A stretch of 64,000 nucleotides of DNA from Criblamydia sequanensis CRIB-18 (GCF_000750955.1 NZ_CCEJ010000003.1:496001-560000); one strand, 5' to 3'. Counted from the stretch's first letter, positions 17,173 through 26,399 are shown. The notes: generated by a model from the sequence alone, not told the origin. Numbers and translations: made by a program.

Positions 17173-18003
17173 ATGAAAATAATTGAAACACGCGAGTCTG
17201 TGACTTTGCAAAGCGGCGGTTACAAATTATTTGGAATCCTTCATCTGCCGAAAAACGTTAAGAACCCGCCTGTAGTTTTTTTCTGCCATGGTCTTGCAGG
17301 GAATAAAATCGGCAAGGATCGCATCTATGTTGAAATAGCCCAGCGTTTAGCTGAGATCGGCATTGCCTCTTTTCGGTTAGACTGCAGAGGCTCCGGGGAT
17401 AGCGAAGGACTTTTTCAAGATTTCCTACCCGAGCATTTTATTGAAGATGTTCTTGCAGGACTTGAGTATTTAAAAAAGAATCCCCTTATCGATAAAAACA
17501 GAATCGGTATTTTTGCAAGGTCTTTTGGCGGACCGATCGCTATACAAGCCGCGAGTCGCTTTAAAGATATCAAAAGTTTAGTTCTTTGGTGTCCTATGTT
17601 TAGCGGCAAGCAGTGGATAGACCAATGGCAGCAAATGGCTAATCAGTCTATAGACCCGGAATCAGCACAAGAATTAATGCGTATTAATGGTCAGCAAGGA
17701 AGCATCTCTTTTTTTGAGCAATTTATGAAAATTAATATTGAGGAAGCGCTTGCCAAACTTCATTCTATACCACTTTTACATATTCATGGGGAATCGGATG
17801 AGCGGGTAACATTAGAACATGCCCTCGATTACGAAAGGGTGCGCTCTTCGTCAAAAGAAAAATCACAATTTTTACGCCTTCCTAATAGCGATCACGATTT
17901 TTCAAACTACCAAGAAAAGCAGCAAGCTATCGAAAAGACCTTGGAATGGTTCGATACTACTTTAAATCATCAGGAAAAAATTGCAGCTATTAAAAAGAGC
18001 TAG
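17173..18003 (+). CDS. Alpha/beta hydrolase (orthologue of C. trachomatis CT206 by context)
   Basis: 276 residues. The oxyanion-side motif is FFCHGLAGNKIG at about residues 36-47. The nucleophile elbow is ARSFGGPIA, where an Arg-Ser-Phe-Gly replaces the usual G-x-S-x-G first glycine. A late Asp occurs in HGESDERVTLEHA and His in NSDHDFSNY, completing a Ser-Asp-His triad. The substrate is unknown; peptidase or lipase-like activity on small esters is typical of the fold. It lies 14 bases before pfp. The pair hydrolase-pfp corresponds to CT206-CT207 in C. trachomatis (from memory). Confidence 0.88.
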   Translation: MKIIETRESVTLQSGGYKLFGILHLPKNVKNPPVVFFCHGLAGNKIGKDRIYVEIAQRLAEIGIASFRLDCRGSGDSEGLFQDFLPEHFIEDVLAGLEYLKKNPLIDKNRIGIFARSFGGPIAIQAASRFKDIKSLVLWCPMFSGKQWIDQWQQMANQSIDPESAQELMRINGQQGSISFFEQFMKINIEEALAKLHSIPLLHIHGESDERVTLEHALDYERVRSSSKEKSQFLRLPNSDHDFSNYQEKQQAIEKTLEWFDTTLNHQEKIAAIKKS

Positions 18004-18017
18004 GGAAAGAATTTTTT

Positions 18018-19646
18018 ATGTATACTTTTGAAAGCTTACGTTTGCAATACAAGCCTAAGATACCGAATCAACTCAAACACTTGCTTGGCCTTCAAGCAAA
18101 GCCTGTGTACTGTCCTGAAAAAATTCCAACAGAACTTAAAACTCTCTTTCCAAAATCTTATAACTTTCCTCTTATTGAGTTTGAATTCACGGATGTCAAA
18201 AAAAAGTTTCCTTTGAAGGTAGGAGTGGTTTTTTCAGGAGGACCTGCCCCGGGTGGCAATAACGTTTTAGCCGGAATCTTCGATGCCATAAAAAAATTCC
18301 AACCCAATTCTCAATTGATAGGATTTTTAGACGGCCCCGATGGTTTATTAAAAAGAAAAACGCGAAACATTTTTCAAGAAGATATCGCCCAAATAAAAAA
18401 TCTAGGAGGCTTTGATTTTTTAAGCACGGGACGCGGAAAAATTGAAACCATTGAACAAAAAGAAGTCGCTTTAAAAATTGTCGAAGATCTTTCGCTCGAT
18501 GGTCTAATTATCATCGGGGGGGATGACTCAAATACAAATGCGGCGGCTTTAGCTGAGTTCTTTTTAGAAAAGGGATGCAAAACAAAAGTCATCGGCGTTC
18601 CAAAAACTATCGATGGAGATTTAAAAAATCAATATATCGAAATCTCATTTGGTTTTGATACAGCGAGTAAAACCTATGCTCATACGATTGGTAGTCTTTT
18701 GAAAGATGCGCTGTCCCAGAAAAAATATTACTTTTTTGTAAAGCTCATGGGAAGGTCTGCATCTCATATAGCTTTAGAATGCGCCCTTGCCACTCATCCA
18801 ACCTACACGCTGATCAGTGAAGAAATTAAGGAAGAAAAACAAAATCTTCGTGATGTTGTAGTTTTACTCTCTGATATCATTTGCCATAGGGCCAAGGAAA
18901 ATAAGAATTACGGACTCTTTCTCATACCTGAAGGGTCCATTGAATTTTTTAACGATGTCCAAACGCTCATTCGTGAAATAAATAATTACCCGAAAGAAAA
19001 TCTTACTCAAGTCATCAAAAACCACTTATCAAAAGAAGCTAAAACCTTATTCGAAGATTTGCCTCAAGAAATTCAAAAGCAATTTCTTTTAGAAAGAGAC
19101 CCTCATGGCAATGTTCAAGTCACTAAGATTGAAACCGAAAGACTCATTTTAGAGCTGGTTCAAAAAGAATTGAAAAAGCGAAAAGAAGAGGGCTCTTATC
19201 AAGGCTCTTTTAGCCCTCAAGCTATTTTTTTGGGTTATGAGGGCCGATCTGCCATGCCTTCAAATTTTGATGCCAATTACTGCTATGCTTTAGGCTTGAC
19301 TGCAGCTCTTCTTATAAAACATGGGCTAACCGGGTATATGGCCGGGATTACTCACCTTAATGAACCGGTGGAAGCATGGACGCCGATTGGTTTACCCTTA
19401 ATATCCATGATGGGTTTTGAAAATCGCCAAGGAAAAGAAAAAGCTGTCATCAAAAAAGCGCTTGTGGATTTAAAGGGAGCCGCTTTTGATCTTTATAAAG
19501 AATGGCGTTTAAAATGGGCCTATGAGGACCATTTCCAATTTCCACCGCCTATTCAGTTTTTTGGGCCTCATGAATTTTCAGACCAGCTTCCCCTGACCCT
19601 TAAATTAGATGCAATGAAGACGAACGAATATCGCTATGTTATGTAA
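18018..19646 (+). CDS. pfp: Pyrophosphate-dependent 6-phosphofructokinase
   Basis: 542 residues, the long clade of PPi enzymes. Visible motifs are FSGGPAPGGNNVLAG near residue 75, IIIGGDDSNTNAA and VPKTIDGDLKN with the catalytic Asp, and the C-terminal GYMAGITHLN. GGDD instead of the GGDG of ATP enzymes, and the long insert, mark PPi use. It phosphorylates fructose-6-phosphate reversibly with PPi, saving ATP in glycolysis. Chlamydiaceae carry two such genes around the hydrolase (CT205 and CT207, from memory). Here one full copy is present, and a decayed copy of its last 15-24 codons lies at 20045-20114. Confidence 0.95.
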   Translation: MYTFESLRLQYKPKIPNQLKHLLGLQAKPVYCPEKIPTELKTLFPKSYNFPLIEFEFTDVKKKFPLKVGVVFSGGPAPGGNNVLAGIFDAIKKFQPNSQLIGFLDGPDGLLKRKTRNIFQEDIAQIKNLGGFDFLSTGRGKIETIEQKEVALKIVEDLSLDGLIIIGGDDSNTNAAALAEFFLEKGCKTKVIGVPKTIDGDLKNQYIEISFGFDTASKTYAHTIGSLLKDALSQKKYYFFVKLMGRSASHIALECALATHPTYTLISEEIKEEKQNLRDVVVLLSDIICHRAKENKNYGLFLIPEGSIEFFNDVQTLIREINNYPKENLTQVIKNHLSKEAKTLFEDLPQEIQKQFLLERDPHGNVQVTKIETERLILELVQKELKKRKEEGSYQGSFSPQAIFLGYEGRSAMPSNFDANYCYALGLTAALLIKHGLTGYMAGITHLNEPVEAWTPIGLPLISMMGFENRQGKEKAVIKKALVDLKGAAFDLYKEWRLKWAYEDHFQFPPPIQFFGPHEFSDQLPLTLKLDAMKTNEYRYVM

Positions 19647-19667
19647 TAGACTTCTTTTGAACTAGGA
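19645..19667. repeat. Half copy of the inverted-repeat end seen at 40701
   Basis: The bases just after the pfp stop, TAATAGACTTCTTTTGAACT, match the left end at 40699-40718 (TAATAGACTTCTTTCGAAACT) with one substitution and one missing base. No matching right end is seen nearby. Confidence 0.35.
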
Positions 19668-19671
19668 AAAA

Positions 19672-20025
19672 ATGATCCGAACTGACCCCAATATAACTGC
19701 TGAAATGGTTGAGAAATTTCAAATCCTTGAGAAATATCAGCAAAGAGTACCTTGTACTCATACCTGTAAAATTGTACTAAAAGATGGCCGAAAGGTGAAG
19801 GTAGCAATAGAAGGTCCCGAGATCTATATCCTCATTCAAGCGATAGCTAAAGAAAAAATTGTTTTTAAGCGAACCAAAGATAAGGGTATGTTATCTTGGA
19901 AGCCTCAGACAATTGATCATTTTGACTGCTATGCAGACATCCCTTATTCTACTTTTAGAAACACTAGCATAGCCCCTTTGCCAAACGAGCTTCTTTTGTC
20001 GCTATTTAAGAAAGAATCTTCTTAA
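19672..20025 (+). CDS. Small hypothetical protein, tandem copy 1
   Basis: 117 residues, starting MIRTDPNITAEMVEKF. The fold is probably a compact alpha/beta domain: a helix, then strands around CKIVLKDGRKVKVAIEGPEIYILIQA, and a C-terminal LPNELLLSLF segment. LPNELLLSLF resembles the start of an F-box (LPxELL), but the domain is cut short. There are no membrane segments and no known family. It starts 25 bases after pfp. A second copy at 20174 is about 94% identical in DNA over some 330 bases. Confidence 0.65.
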   Translation: MIRTDPNITAEMVEKFQILEKYQQRVPCTHTCKIVLKDGRKVKVAIEGPEIYILIQAIAKEKIVFKRTKDKGMLSWKPQTIDHFDCYADIPYSTFRNTSIAPLPNELLLSLFKKESS

Positions 20026-20044
20026 TAAAAGCAAGAAACAAAAA

Positions 20045-20114
20045 GAATTTTCAGCCTAACCATGACCTTAAACTAGAAGCGATAAAAGTTGGCGAATATC
20101 GTTATATTATTTAA
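20045..20114 (+). pseudogene. Remnant of a second pfp 3' end
   Basis: The bases from GAATTTTCAG to the TAA align with the last 76 bases of pfp (19571-19646). In frame the end reads L-K-L-E-A-I-K-V-G-E-Y-R-Y-I-I-stop, against L-K-L-D-A-M-K-T-N-E-Y-R-Y-V-M-stop in pfp. A small deletion and an in-frame stop break the part before it. It shows that the duplicated block once included the end of a pfp gene. Confidence 0.75.
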
Positions 20115-20173
20115 TGTGGTATTGGTAAGCCTTTGGATTTTTTTTAAATAAAAAACACAAATTTAGGAAAGAA

Positions 20174-20515
20174 ATGAATTCTATTACTGTTGAAATGGTT
20201 GAGAAATTTCAAATCCTTGAGAAATATCAGCAAAGACTACCTTGTACTCATACCTGTAAAATTGTACTAAAAGATGGCCGAAAGGGGAAGGTAGCAATAG
20301 AAGGTCCCGAGATCTATATCCTCATTCAAGCGATGGCTAAAGAAAAAATTGTTTTTAAGCGAACCAAAGATACGTGTATGTTGGCTTGGAAACCTCAGAC
20401 AATTGATCATTTTAATGACTATGCAGAGTGCCCTTATTCTACTTTTAGAAACACTAGCATAGCCCCTTTGCCAAACGAGCTTCTTTTGTCGCTATTTAAG
20501 AATCAATCCTCTTAG
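20174..20515 (+). CDS. Small hypothetical protein, tandem copy 2
   Basis: 113 residues, starting MNSITVEMVEKFQILEK. Nearly identical to the copy at 19672: roughly twenty base differences over 330, and the first few codons differ. It keeps the CKIVLKDGRK core and the LPNELLLSLF end. Its stop overlaps the stop of the convergent oppF by 3 bases. Two intact, little-diverged copies argue that the product is functional, or that the copies are homogenised by gene conversion. Confidence 0.65.
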   Translation: MNSITVEMVEKFQILEKYQQRLPCTHTCKIVLKDGRKGKVAIEGPEIYILIQAMAKEKIVFKRTKDTCMLAWKPQTIDHFNDYAECPYSTFRNTSIAPLPNELLLSLFKNQSS

Positions 20516-21441
20516 TAGAAGCAAGCAACTGAATGGTTTTCGTTTTTTCTTTCAAGCTTAGGCGTTTCTTCTAGGCATCTATCTTTTTTTCGATCGCAGG
20601 CGGCAGCAAAAGGGCAGCCTTTTTTTGAGAAAGCCGCTTCTTCAAAAAAGTGAAATTGCTTTTTTTTCTCAATTTCAGGATCCGGTTCAGGGATCGCTTT
20701 AATCAAAGCTTCGGTATAGGGGTGTTTAGGCGTCTTAAAAATCACGTTTGTTTGCCCATATTCTAAAAATTGGCCATGATAAAGTAACCCAAGTGCGTCT
20801 GATAAAAAATGTAAAACGCTTAAATCATGACTAATCATAATAAGAGATACCTCTTCTTCCTTTACCTTCTTTCGTAAGAATTCTATCATTTCAACTTGCA
20901 AGGGGACATCCAAAGAGGAGAGGGGTTCATCAAGAATGATCACATCAGGATTTAGAGTTAGCGCTCTTGCAATAGACAAACGCTGAAGCTCGCCGCCGCT
21001 TAATTCTCGTGGGGTTTTCTCAATGAGGTCTTTTGAAATCCCCACAGAATCAACTAGCATTAAGACTCTTTCAAGCTTTTCTTTTTTTGCAAGGTTGGAA
21101 TGGATTTCTAACGGTTCAAGCAAAGAAGCCTTTAGAGATAGAGAAGGGTTAAAACTACTATAAACATCTTGAAAAACAAATTGTACTTTGGCTTGGTAGT
21201 TTCTTTTTTGCTTGAAATCTGAGCTATCATAAACCGTTCCCTTTAAAAGAATGCGTCCCGTTTTTAGAGGAAGAATCCCAAGAAGCGCTTTAGCAAGAGT
21301 GGATTTTCCGGAGCCGCTTTCGCCGGCAATGCCTAAAATACTTCCTTTTTTTAATGAGAAGCTTAAAGGTTCAAGATGAAAAGAAACGAAGCCATTTTTT
21401 TTAAATTCAACAGATAAATTTTCTACTTCAAATAGGCTCAT
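20512..21441 (-). CDS. oppF: Oligopeptide ABC transporter ATP-binding protein OppF
   Basis: 309 residues. Walker A is GESGSGKSTLAK near residue 40, the signature LSGGELQRLSIARAL, and Walker B VIILDEPLSSLD. A C-terminal oligopeptide-transporter extension has the C-P-F-A-A-A-C-D-R-K-K-D-R-C cysteine set typical of OppD/OppF. It energises peptide uptake with OppD. It is the last gene of the oppABCDF operon, and its start overlaps the oppD stop by 4 bases (ATGA). Confidence 0.93.
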   Translation of the reverse strand: MSLFEVENLSVEFKKNGFVSFHLEPLSFSLKKGSILGIAGESGSGKSTLAKALLGILPLKTGRILLKGTVYDSSDFKQKRNYQAKVQFVFQDVYSSFNPSLSLKASLLEPLEIHSNLAKKEKLERVLMLVDSVGISKDLIEKTPRELSGGELQRLSIARALTLNPDVIILDEPLSSLDVPLQVEMIEFLRKKVKEEEVSLIMISHDLSVLHFLSDALGLLYHGQFLEYGQTNVIFKTPKHPYTEALIKAIPEPDPEIEKKKQFHFFEEAAFSKKGCPFAAACDRKKDRCLEETPKLERKNENHSVACFY

Positions 21442-22211
21442 AGGGATCTTATTTGTTTAAATGCGTCTAACAACTTTTTAGAAAAGGGGTGAATCGGATT
21501 TTTAAAAAAACTATCCACTCCTTGCTCTTCAATTAAGCGACCCTTATCCATAATGGCAATTCGATCTGCAAGGCCGGCAAGTGCGCCAAGGTCATGTGAA
21601 ATCATAAGGATAGCCATCTTGGAATTTTGTTTAATAGTTCTAAGCATTGATAGGATGCAGGCTTGAACAGTTGGATCAAGTGCTGTTGTCGGCTCATCTA
21701 AAATCAATATTTTCGGCTTTTTAGCTAAAGCTAAGGCTATCATCACACGCTGTCGCATACCGCCTGATAATTCATGAGGGTAAAGAGATAAAATTTGCAA
21801 AGGGTTTCGAATACGTACCTTCGATAAAAGATCGAGTGCAATGTCAAGCCTTTCTTTCTTTGATTCTATCCCTTCAAATAATTGGCTTTTTATGCTCATA
21901 AAAGGGTTTAAAGAAGCTAAGGCATCTTGGAACACCACTCCAATTTCTTTTTTCCAAAAGAGGCGTTTTTCTTTATTATTAAAGAGGAGCAAGTTTTTTC
22001 CGTTATATAAGATTTCGCCGGAAATTTGAGCTTCCGGCGCAAAGCCCGGAAGGTTTAAAATAGCTTTAGCAAGGGAGCTTTTGCCGGAGCCTGAAGGCCC
22101 GGCCACTCCTAACACTTCATTTTTATTTAAGTTTAGGGAAATGTCTACAAGCCCATTGACATTTTTCTTATAGCTTAGCCCAAGTTTTTTTATTTCAAGA
22201 AGCGGAGACAA
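21438..22211 (-). CDS. oppD: Oligopeptide ABC transporter ATP-binding protein OppD
   Basis: 258 residues from the TTG at 22211. A GGAAG ribosome binding site lies 6 bases ahead, and the protein then starts at the usual [14 protein letters not shown] longer frame up to 22292 only reads through oppC in another frame. Walker A is [12 protein letters not shown], the signature [14 protein letters not shown], and Walker [13 protein letters not shown]. It is shorter than classical OppD and lacks the cysteine-bearing tail that OppF has. It overlaps oppC by 17 bases, so it is translationally coupled. Confidence 0.9.
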   Translation of the reverse strand: MSPLLEIKKLGLSYKKNVNGLVDISLNLNKNEVLGVAGPSGSGKSSLAKAILNLPGFAPEAQISGEILYNGKNLLLFNNKEKRLFWKKEIGVVFQDALASLNPFMSIKSQLFEGIESKKERLDIALDLLSKVRIRNPLQILSLYPHELSGGMRQRVMIALALAKKPKILILDEPTTALDPTVQACILSMLRTIKQNSKMAILMISHDLGALAGLADRIAIMDKGRLIEEQGVDSFFKNPIHPFSKKLLDAFKQIRSL

Positions 22212-23004
22212 GATTTGGCTTCCTACTGTTAAAATTTGTGAAGGCAAGATTAAATCCCAAGATGAGAAGGGCAATGAAAGCAAGCGGCACAAGCAATCGC
22301 CAAGGGTAGTATTCGATAGCGGCTAAGCTATCGCTTGCCATTGTGCCAAGGCTTGCTAAAGGCGCTTGCACACCAAGGCCTAAAAAACTTAAAAAAGACT
22401 CGGCAAAAATGGCTGCCGGAATGGTTAAACCTACAGCTCCTAATATGGCTTTTTTGCAATTAGGAATTAAATGCTTCATTAAAATATATTTTTTTGTAGC
22501 TCCTAGCATCTTGGAATAAACGACGTACTCTTCATGTTTAAGAAGAGAAAATTCAAAACGAACAATTCTAGTTATCGTAATCCAGCCTGTTAGCGATAAA
22601 GCTGTAATGATCGAAAGAAGGCCAGGGCCTAAAACTAAAAGAACCACCATGACAACAAGAATATAGGGAAGAGAGTAGAGACAATCAATTAGCCGCATTA
22701 AAATTTCTTCATTTCTCTTTTTTGAAAAAGCGATAGCAAAGCCGATTCCAACGCCAATCACCAAATCGATAAGGGCTGCAATGACTCCAATAAATAAAGA
22801 AATCCTTAGACCATAGCAACATCTTGTAAAAATGTCTCTTCCTAGGTCGTCGCTTCCGAGCCAAAATAAAGAGCCGGGGGGCTGATTTTTGAGAGCCAAG
22901 TTTTGATCATCGTAGGAATAGGATGAAAAAAAGGGTCCGAACAAAGCAACCAATAAAACAAGGGTTAAAAGGAAAAAACCAAGATTCCGGCTATAACTTT
23001 TCAT
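22195..23004 (-). CDS. oppC: Oligopeptide ABC transporter permease OppC
   Basis: 269 residues from the ATG at 23004; an ATG 9 bases earlier is also possible. It has the OppC hallmark GSDDLGRDIFTRCCYG near residue 50. There are six membrane segments and the EAA loop (MLGATKKYILMKHLIPN). It forms the inner-membrane channel with OppB. It overlaps oppB by 14 bases and oppD by 17, consistent with one operon. Confidence 0.93.
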   Translation of the reverse strand: MKSYSRNLGFFLLTLVLLVALFGPFFSSYSYDDQNLALKNQPPGSLFWLGSDDLGRDIFTRCCYGLRISLFIGVIAALIDLVIGVGIGFAIAFSKKRNEEILMRLIDCLYSLPYILVVMVVLLVLGPGLLSIITALSLTGWITITRIVRFEFSLLKHEEYVVYSKMLGATKKYILMKHLIPNCKKAILGAVGLTIPAAIFAESFLSFLGLGVQAPLASLGTMASDSLAAIEYYPWRLLVPLAFIALLILGFNLAFTNFNSRKPNLVSAS

Positions 23005-23935
23005 AAAAACCATCGTCTTTTAAACATTGTTTTTCAAAAGGGTTTAGCCAAATTGAGAGGATTTCTGATAAAAAAATGCAGAGACTTAGAATAAGGGCAT
23101 AAAAAGCGGTTAAATTCATAATAACGGTATAATCTCTTGCGAAGACACTTTGAACAAAAAACCCCCCGAGACCCGGGATTGCAAAAATTTTCTCAATAAC
23201 AAAACTACCCACTAAAATATTAGCGGTTAATTGTCCAAGATAGCCGATGAGGGGAAAAAAAGAACCCGGTAGAACATGTTTACCCATCACAACTATGGGA
23301 TGAAGGCCTTTCGCAAAAGCTGTTTTTACATAAGTCTTTTTCAAAGTTTCAATGGTTTTTTCTTTGGTTAAGGTGGTGATATAGGCGATCGGAAAAATAG
23401 AGAGGGATAAAGTTGGCAAAATGCTTTGCCAAAAGTTATCTAAGTGGGCTATCGGCATCCATCCGAGTTTAACTGAAAAAACATATTGCAAGAGAACGCC
23501 TACACAAAAACTTGGAACAGAGATAAAAGCCATAGTCATGTAAAAAATTTGGGCTTCAAGAGCACCGCCTCGATAGTAACTTGCTAAAGAGCCTAAAAAA
23601 ACCCCTATGGCAATTGAAAAGAAAAGAACCTCCATGCCAAGCATAAAGGAGACAGGAAAGTTATTTCTAATTATGTCTTTTATTTGAACATCCGGGTATT
23701 GCATGGAAGGACCAAAATCCCAGGTAGCAAAAGAATAAATGTAAGAAAAATATTGATAAATTAAAGGACGGTCCAGCCCAAAATGAGCGTCTAGGGATTT
23801 TTTAATTTCAGGGGAAAGCCCTTTCTCGTCTGAAAAAGGGTTGCCGGGCACAAGATTCATCAAGATAAAAGTAATCGTCAGGGTTAGAAGAGTCATTAAC
23901 AAAGCAAGAAAAAGCCTTCTTAATAAAAATCTCAT
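22991..23935 (-). CDS. oppB: Oligopeptide ABC transporter permease OppB
   Basis: 314 residues. The N-terminus MRFLLRRLFLALLMTLLTLT and VPGNPF are typical of OppB/DppB. Six membrane segments follow, with the EAA loop KTAFAKGLHPIVVMGKHVLP. It overlaps the stop of oppA by 4 bases (ATGA). It makes a heterodimeric channel with OppC. Confidence 0.94.
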   Translation of the reverse strand: MRFLLRRLFLALLMTLLTLTITFILMNLVPGNPFSDEKGLSPEIKKSLDAHFGLDRPLIYQYFSYIYSFATWDFGPSMQYPDVQIKDIIRNNFPVSFMLGMEVLFFSIAIGVFLGSLASYYRGGALEAQIFYMTMAFISVPSFCVGVLLQYVFSVKLGWMPIAHLDNFWQSILPTLSLSIFPIAYITTLTKEKTIETLKKTYVKTAFAKGLHPIVVMGKHVLPGSFFPLIGYLGQLTANILVGSFVIEKIFAIPGLGGFFVQSVFARDYTVIMNLTAFYALILSLCIFLSEILSIWLNPFEKQCLKDDGFYEKL

Positions 23936-25503
23936 TGACTAACCCGCGCATTTCTAATCTCCATAAAGCCAAGATCTGAAACTCCGACATTTTGTACATT
24001 TGGATTTTGCAAATAGCCGAATACCCCATGGTAAAGGGGAATAATCGGCATTTCATCAATCAGGAGCGTCTCAGCTTTTGAAAGCAGTTCATAACGCTCT
24101 CTTTTATCAGCTTGGTTTGATCGATCAAGAAGGGATTGGTATTCTTCCATTTCCCAGCCCGTGCTATTTGTTGTGTTCTCTTTAAATTTGAAAATCTCTA
24201 AAAAATTAATGGGATCCGGGATATCAGCTACCCATCCGCCTAAACTTATGTCAAAATCACCTTTGGCTAACCTTTCATAAAAGAGCTTTGGCTCAATGGC
24301 TTGCAGCAGAACTTCCAAATGAAGATTTTTTTTCCAGTCCTCTCTCAACACTTGAGCGATCCTATGATTTTTATCGCTTTGCAAATAACAAAGCGTAATC
24401 TTCTTAAGATCTTTTGGGCTCACGCAGTCCTCATCAAGCGCTTTTTTATAAAAATTTTTAGCTTCTGCAACGTCATGGTCTTGAAAAAGAGGGTTGGGAT
24501 TTAACCCCATTTTTTTAGGAACGATTCCTGTTGCCGGCTCGCCCACGTAAACGACATGTTCGACAAGCGATTTTCTATCAATTGAAAGACCGAAGGCTCG
24601 TCTCATGTTTTTCGATGTGAAAACAGGCGATTTCGTATTAAGCCTTACCCAAAAACTTCCAAGTGCCGGAGCCATGCTTAATTTTTTTGAGTCCATAAGA
24701 GATTTAAGGGTATCAATCGGCATGGCAAGAAGGGGTGAGCCCGTCCATTCCAATTCATTTTTTTTAAACATTTGGTAGGCGGTGCTTTCATCTAGAATCT
24801 GTAGCGAAACGTTTTCAAGAGGGACCGATTGACTATCCCAAAAATTAGGATTTTTTTTGAGGGTTAGCCTATGGCTTCTTTGCCAATTATCGACTTGAAA
24901 AGGTCCATTTGTGATAGGGGTTGCATGCACACTCCCGCCTTCTCTTAACGACTTATGAACAGGGTACATAAAATGGGTGGCTGCAAGCGATAGAAAGAAA
25001 GGGCAGCTCTCAGCAAGTTCAAACACTAACGTTTTTTCATCTTTTGCCATGACCCCGATTTCTTGCGGGGATTGTAGGCCAAGCTTCGCAAGCTTAGCTC
25101 CCTTTAACACATAGAGTTGATACGCATTGGGAGCCGGAAAATCAGGCTTAAGCGTGCTTTTATAGGTTTCAGCAAAATCACTTGCCGTTATGGGATCGCC
25201 ATTAGACCAATAGCTTTGGTTTAAAGTAAAAGTATAGGTCTTCTTGTCTTTAGAGATCTCAACTTTTTCAGCAAGGGCCGGAACGACTTTGCCTTGCGCA
25301 TCAAAACGCATTAGGCCTTCATAAAGCATATGGGAGACGCCAACTGCTGTGACGGTTCGTATCTTCCTTGGATCTATCGATTCTGGGTCTTGGCTAATCG
25401 CTACGCGAAGCATTTTTTCAGAATTTTTGGAGTTTTCTTTTCTTCCATCACAGCCAAGCAAGCAGGAAAGGGAGCCAAATAAAATAAAAATTATGAAACG
25501 CAT
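23932..25503 (-). CDS. oppA: Oligopeptide-binding lipoprotein OppA (SBP family 5)
   Basis: 523 residues. A lipoprotein signal ends in SCLLGC with lipidated Cys 18. It is followed by the family-5 solute-binding blocks: DPESIDPRKI, YEGLMRFDAQGKVVPALAE and YTFTLNQSYWSNGDPITASDF. It binds peptides at the outer face of the inner membrane for OppBCDF. First gene of the operon. In C. trachomatis this operon is CT198-202 (from memory). No terminator is evident behind the operon, which converges with the small duplicated gene. Confidence 0.95.
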   Translation of the reverse strand: MRFIIFILFGSLSCLLGCDGRKENSKNSEKMLRVAISQDPESIDPRKIRTVTAVGVSHMLYEGLMRFDAQGKVVPALAEKVEISKDKKTYTFTLNQSYWSNGDPITASDFAETYKSTLKPDFPAPNAYQLYVLKGAKLAKLGLQSPQEIGVMAKDEKTLVFELAESCPFFLSLAATHFMYPVHKSLREGGSVHATPITNGPFQVDNWQRSHRLTLKKNPNFWDSQSVPLENVSLQILDESTAYQMFKKNELEWTGSPLLAMPIDTLKSLMDSKKLSMAPALGSFWVRLNTKSPVFTSKNMRRAFGLSIDRKSLVEHVVYVGEPATGIVPKKMGLNPNPLFQDHDVAEAKNFYKKALDEDCVSPKDLKKITLCYLQSDKNHRIAQVLREDWKKNLHLEVLLQAIEPKLFYERLAKGDFDISLGGWVADIPDPINFLEIFKFKENTTNSTGWEMEEYQSLLDRSNQADKRERYELLSKAETLLIDEMPIIPLYHGVFGYLQNPNVQNVGVSDLGFMEIRNARVSQ

Positions 25504-25732
25504 TTTCCTTAAGCCCCGTCTTTGATTTCATCCTAAAAAATTATAGTTTATGCTGGATAAAGTCAAGAATCGAACAATTTTTCCCGAAGGGCTTAACCCG
25601 AATTTAGTGAAACGCTGAGGTTAGAATTATAACAAATTTTCTTTTCACTTTTTTTCAATACGTGTAAATAACAATAAGCAAGCAAATGGGTAGTGTTATT
25701 CTAAAATCGATAAAGTAATTAATGAGAATCTT

Positions 25733-26338
25733 ATGTCAAAACTTTTGATCGCCGTCGTTGCAGCTTCTATACTGATCCTAAGCTACTTCGCTTTAAGGCC
25801 AAGTGGTGCCAATATCATTGATTCGGGGGGCAAAGCCAATAACGATGCTAAAGAAGCCTACAACTTATGGAAAGATTACTCGCCGGAATCTAAGGAATTC
25901 CATGTGTCTTTGCCAACCGTTCCAAATGTGACGTCTCAAAGTGCTCTCGACAATAGAACTGCTAAAAAGAAGCATTATAAGATTTTCCTTTCAGAGCAGC
26001 TTGATTCTTCCCTCTATGTAATTACAGCCATCAGCTTCGGCCCTGATAATAAACCGGAAAATGATATCCACATTTTAGAAAATACTATAGCGGATATGGT
26101 TGCGCAAGGAGTGAATAACCAACTAAAAAGTGCAATTGAAACGACCTTTCAGGGGCGAAAAGCCGTTAAGTTCGAAATTGAAAGTGATGAAAATCATATT
26201 TCAGGCATCGCTTTTGTATATAGGAATAAACTCTATTTACTTACTCGAATTTCAAAATTAAATAAGGTGAATGAAGAGGAGTTTAATCGCTTTATTTCAT
26301 CCTTTAAATTAAACGAAAGCATTAGCAATGGAAAATAA
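25733..26338 (+). CDS. Anchored envelope protein, unknown function
   Basis: 201 residues. A single N-terminal hydrophobic segment (residues 3-22) probably anchors it, followed by a soluble domain. The domain contains FHVSLPTVPNVTSQ, a central IENTI helix and FIYRN-like strands, ending in FNRFISSFKLNES. This layout (a P-x-V start, 'ISSFK' end) resembles PsbP/DcrB-like proteins and also the gene at 27309, so the two may be distant relatives. It is upstream of two more secreted proteins on the same strand. Function unknown. Confidence 0.7.
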   Translation: MSKLLIAVVAASILILSYFALRPSGANIIDSGGKANNDAKEAYNLWKDYSPESKEFHVSLPTVPNVTSQSALDNRTAKKKHYKIFLSEQLDSSLYVITAISFGPDNKPENDIHILENTIADMVAQGVNNQLKSAIETTFQGRKAVKFEIESDENHISGIAFVYRNKLYLLTRISKLNKVNEEEFNRFISSFKLNESISNGK

Positions 26339-26345
26339 TCCATTA

Positions 26346-26365
26346 GACTTCTTTCGAAAGAAGTC
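26346..26365. repeat. Perfect 20-bp palindrome, end-to-end form of the repeat at 40701
   Basis: GACTTCTTTCGAAAGAAGTC is its own reverse complement. It equals the outer 12-13 bases of the 164-bp element at 40701-40864 joined head to head. It lies 8 bases after the stop of the 201-residue gene. There is no T-run, so it is not a standard terminator. Confidence 0.75.
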
Positions 26366-26399
26366 GATTATTAATTCTTTAAAAAGTTCAGGAAATTAT

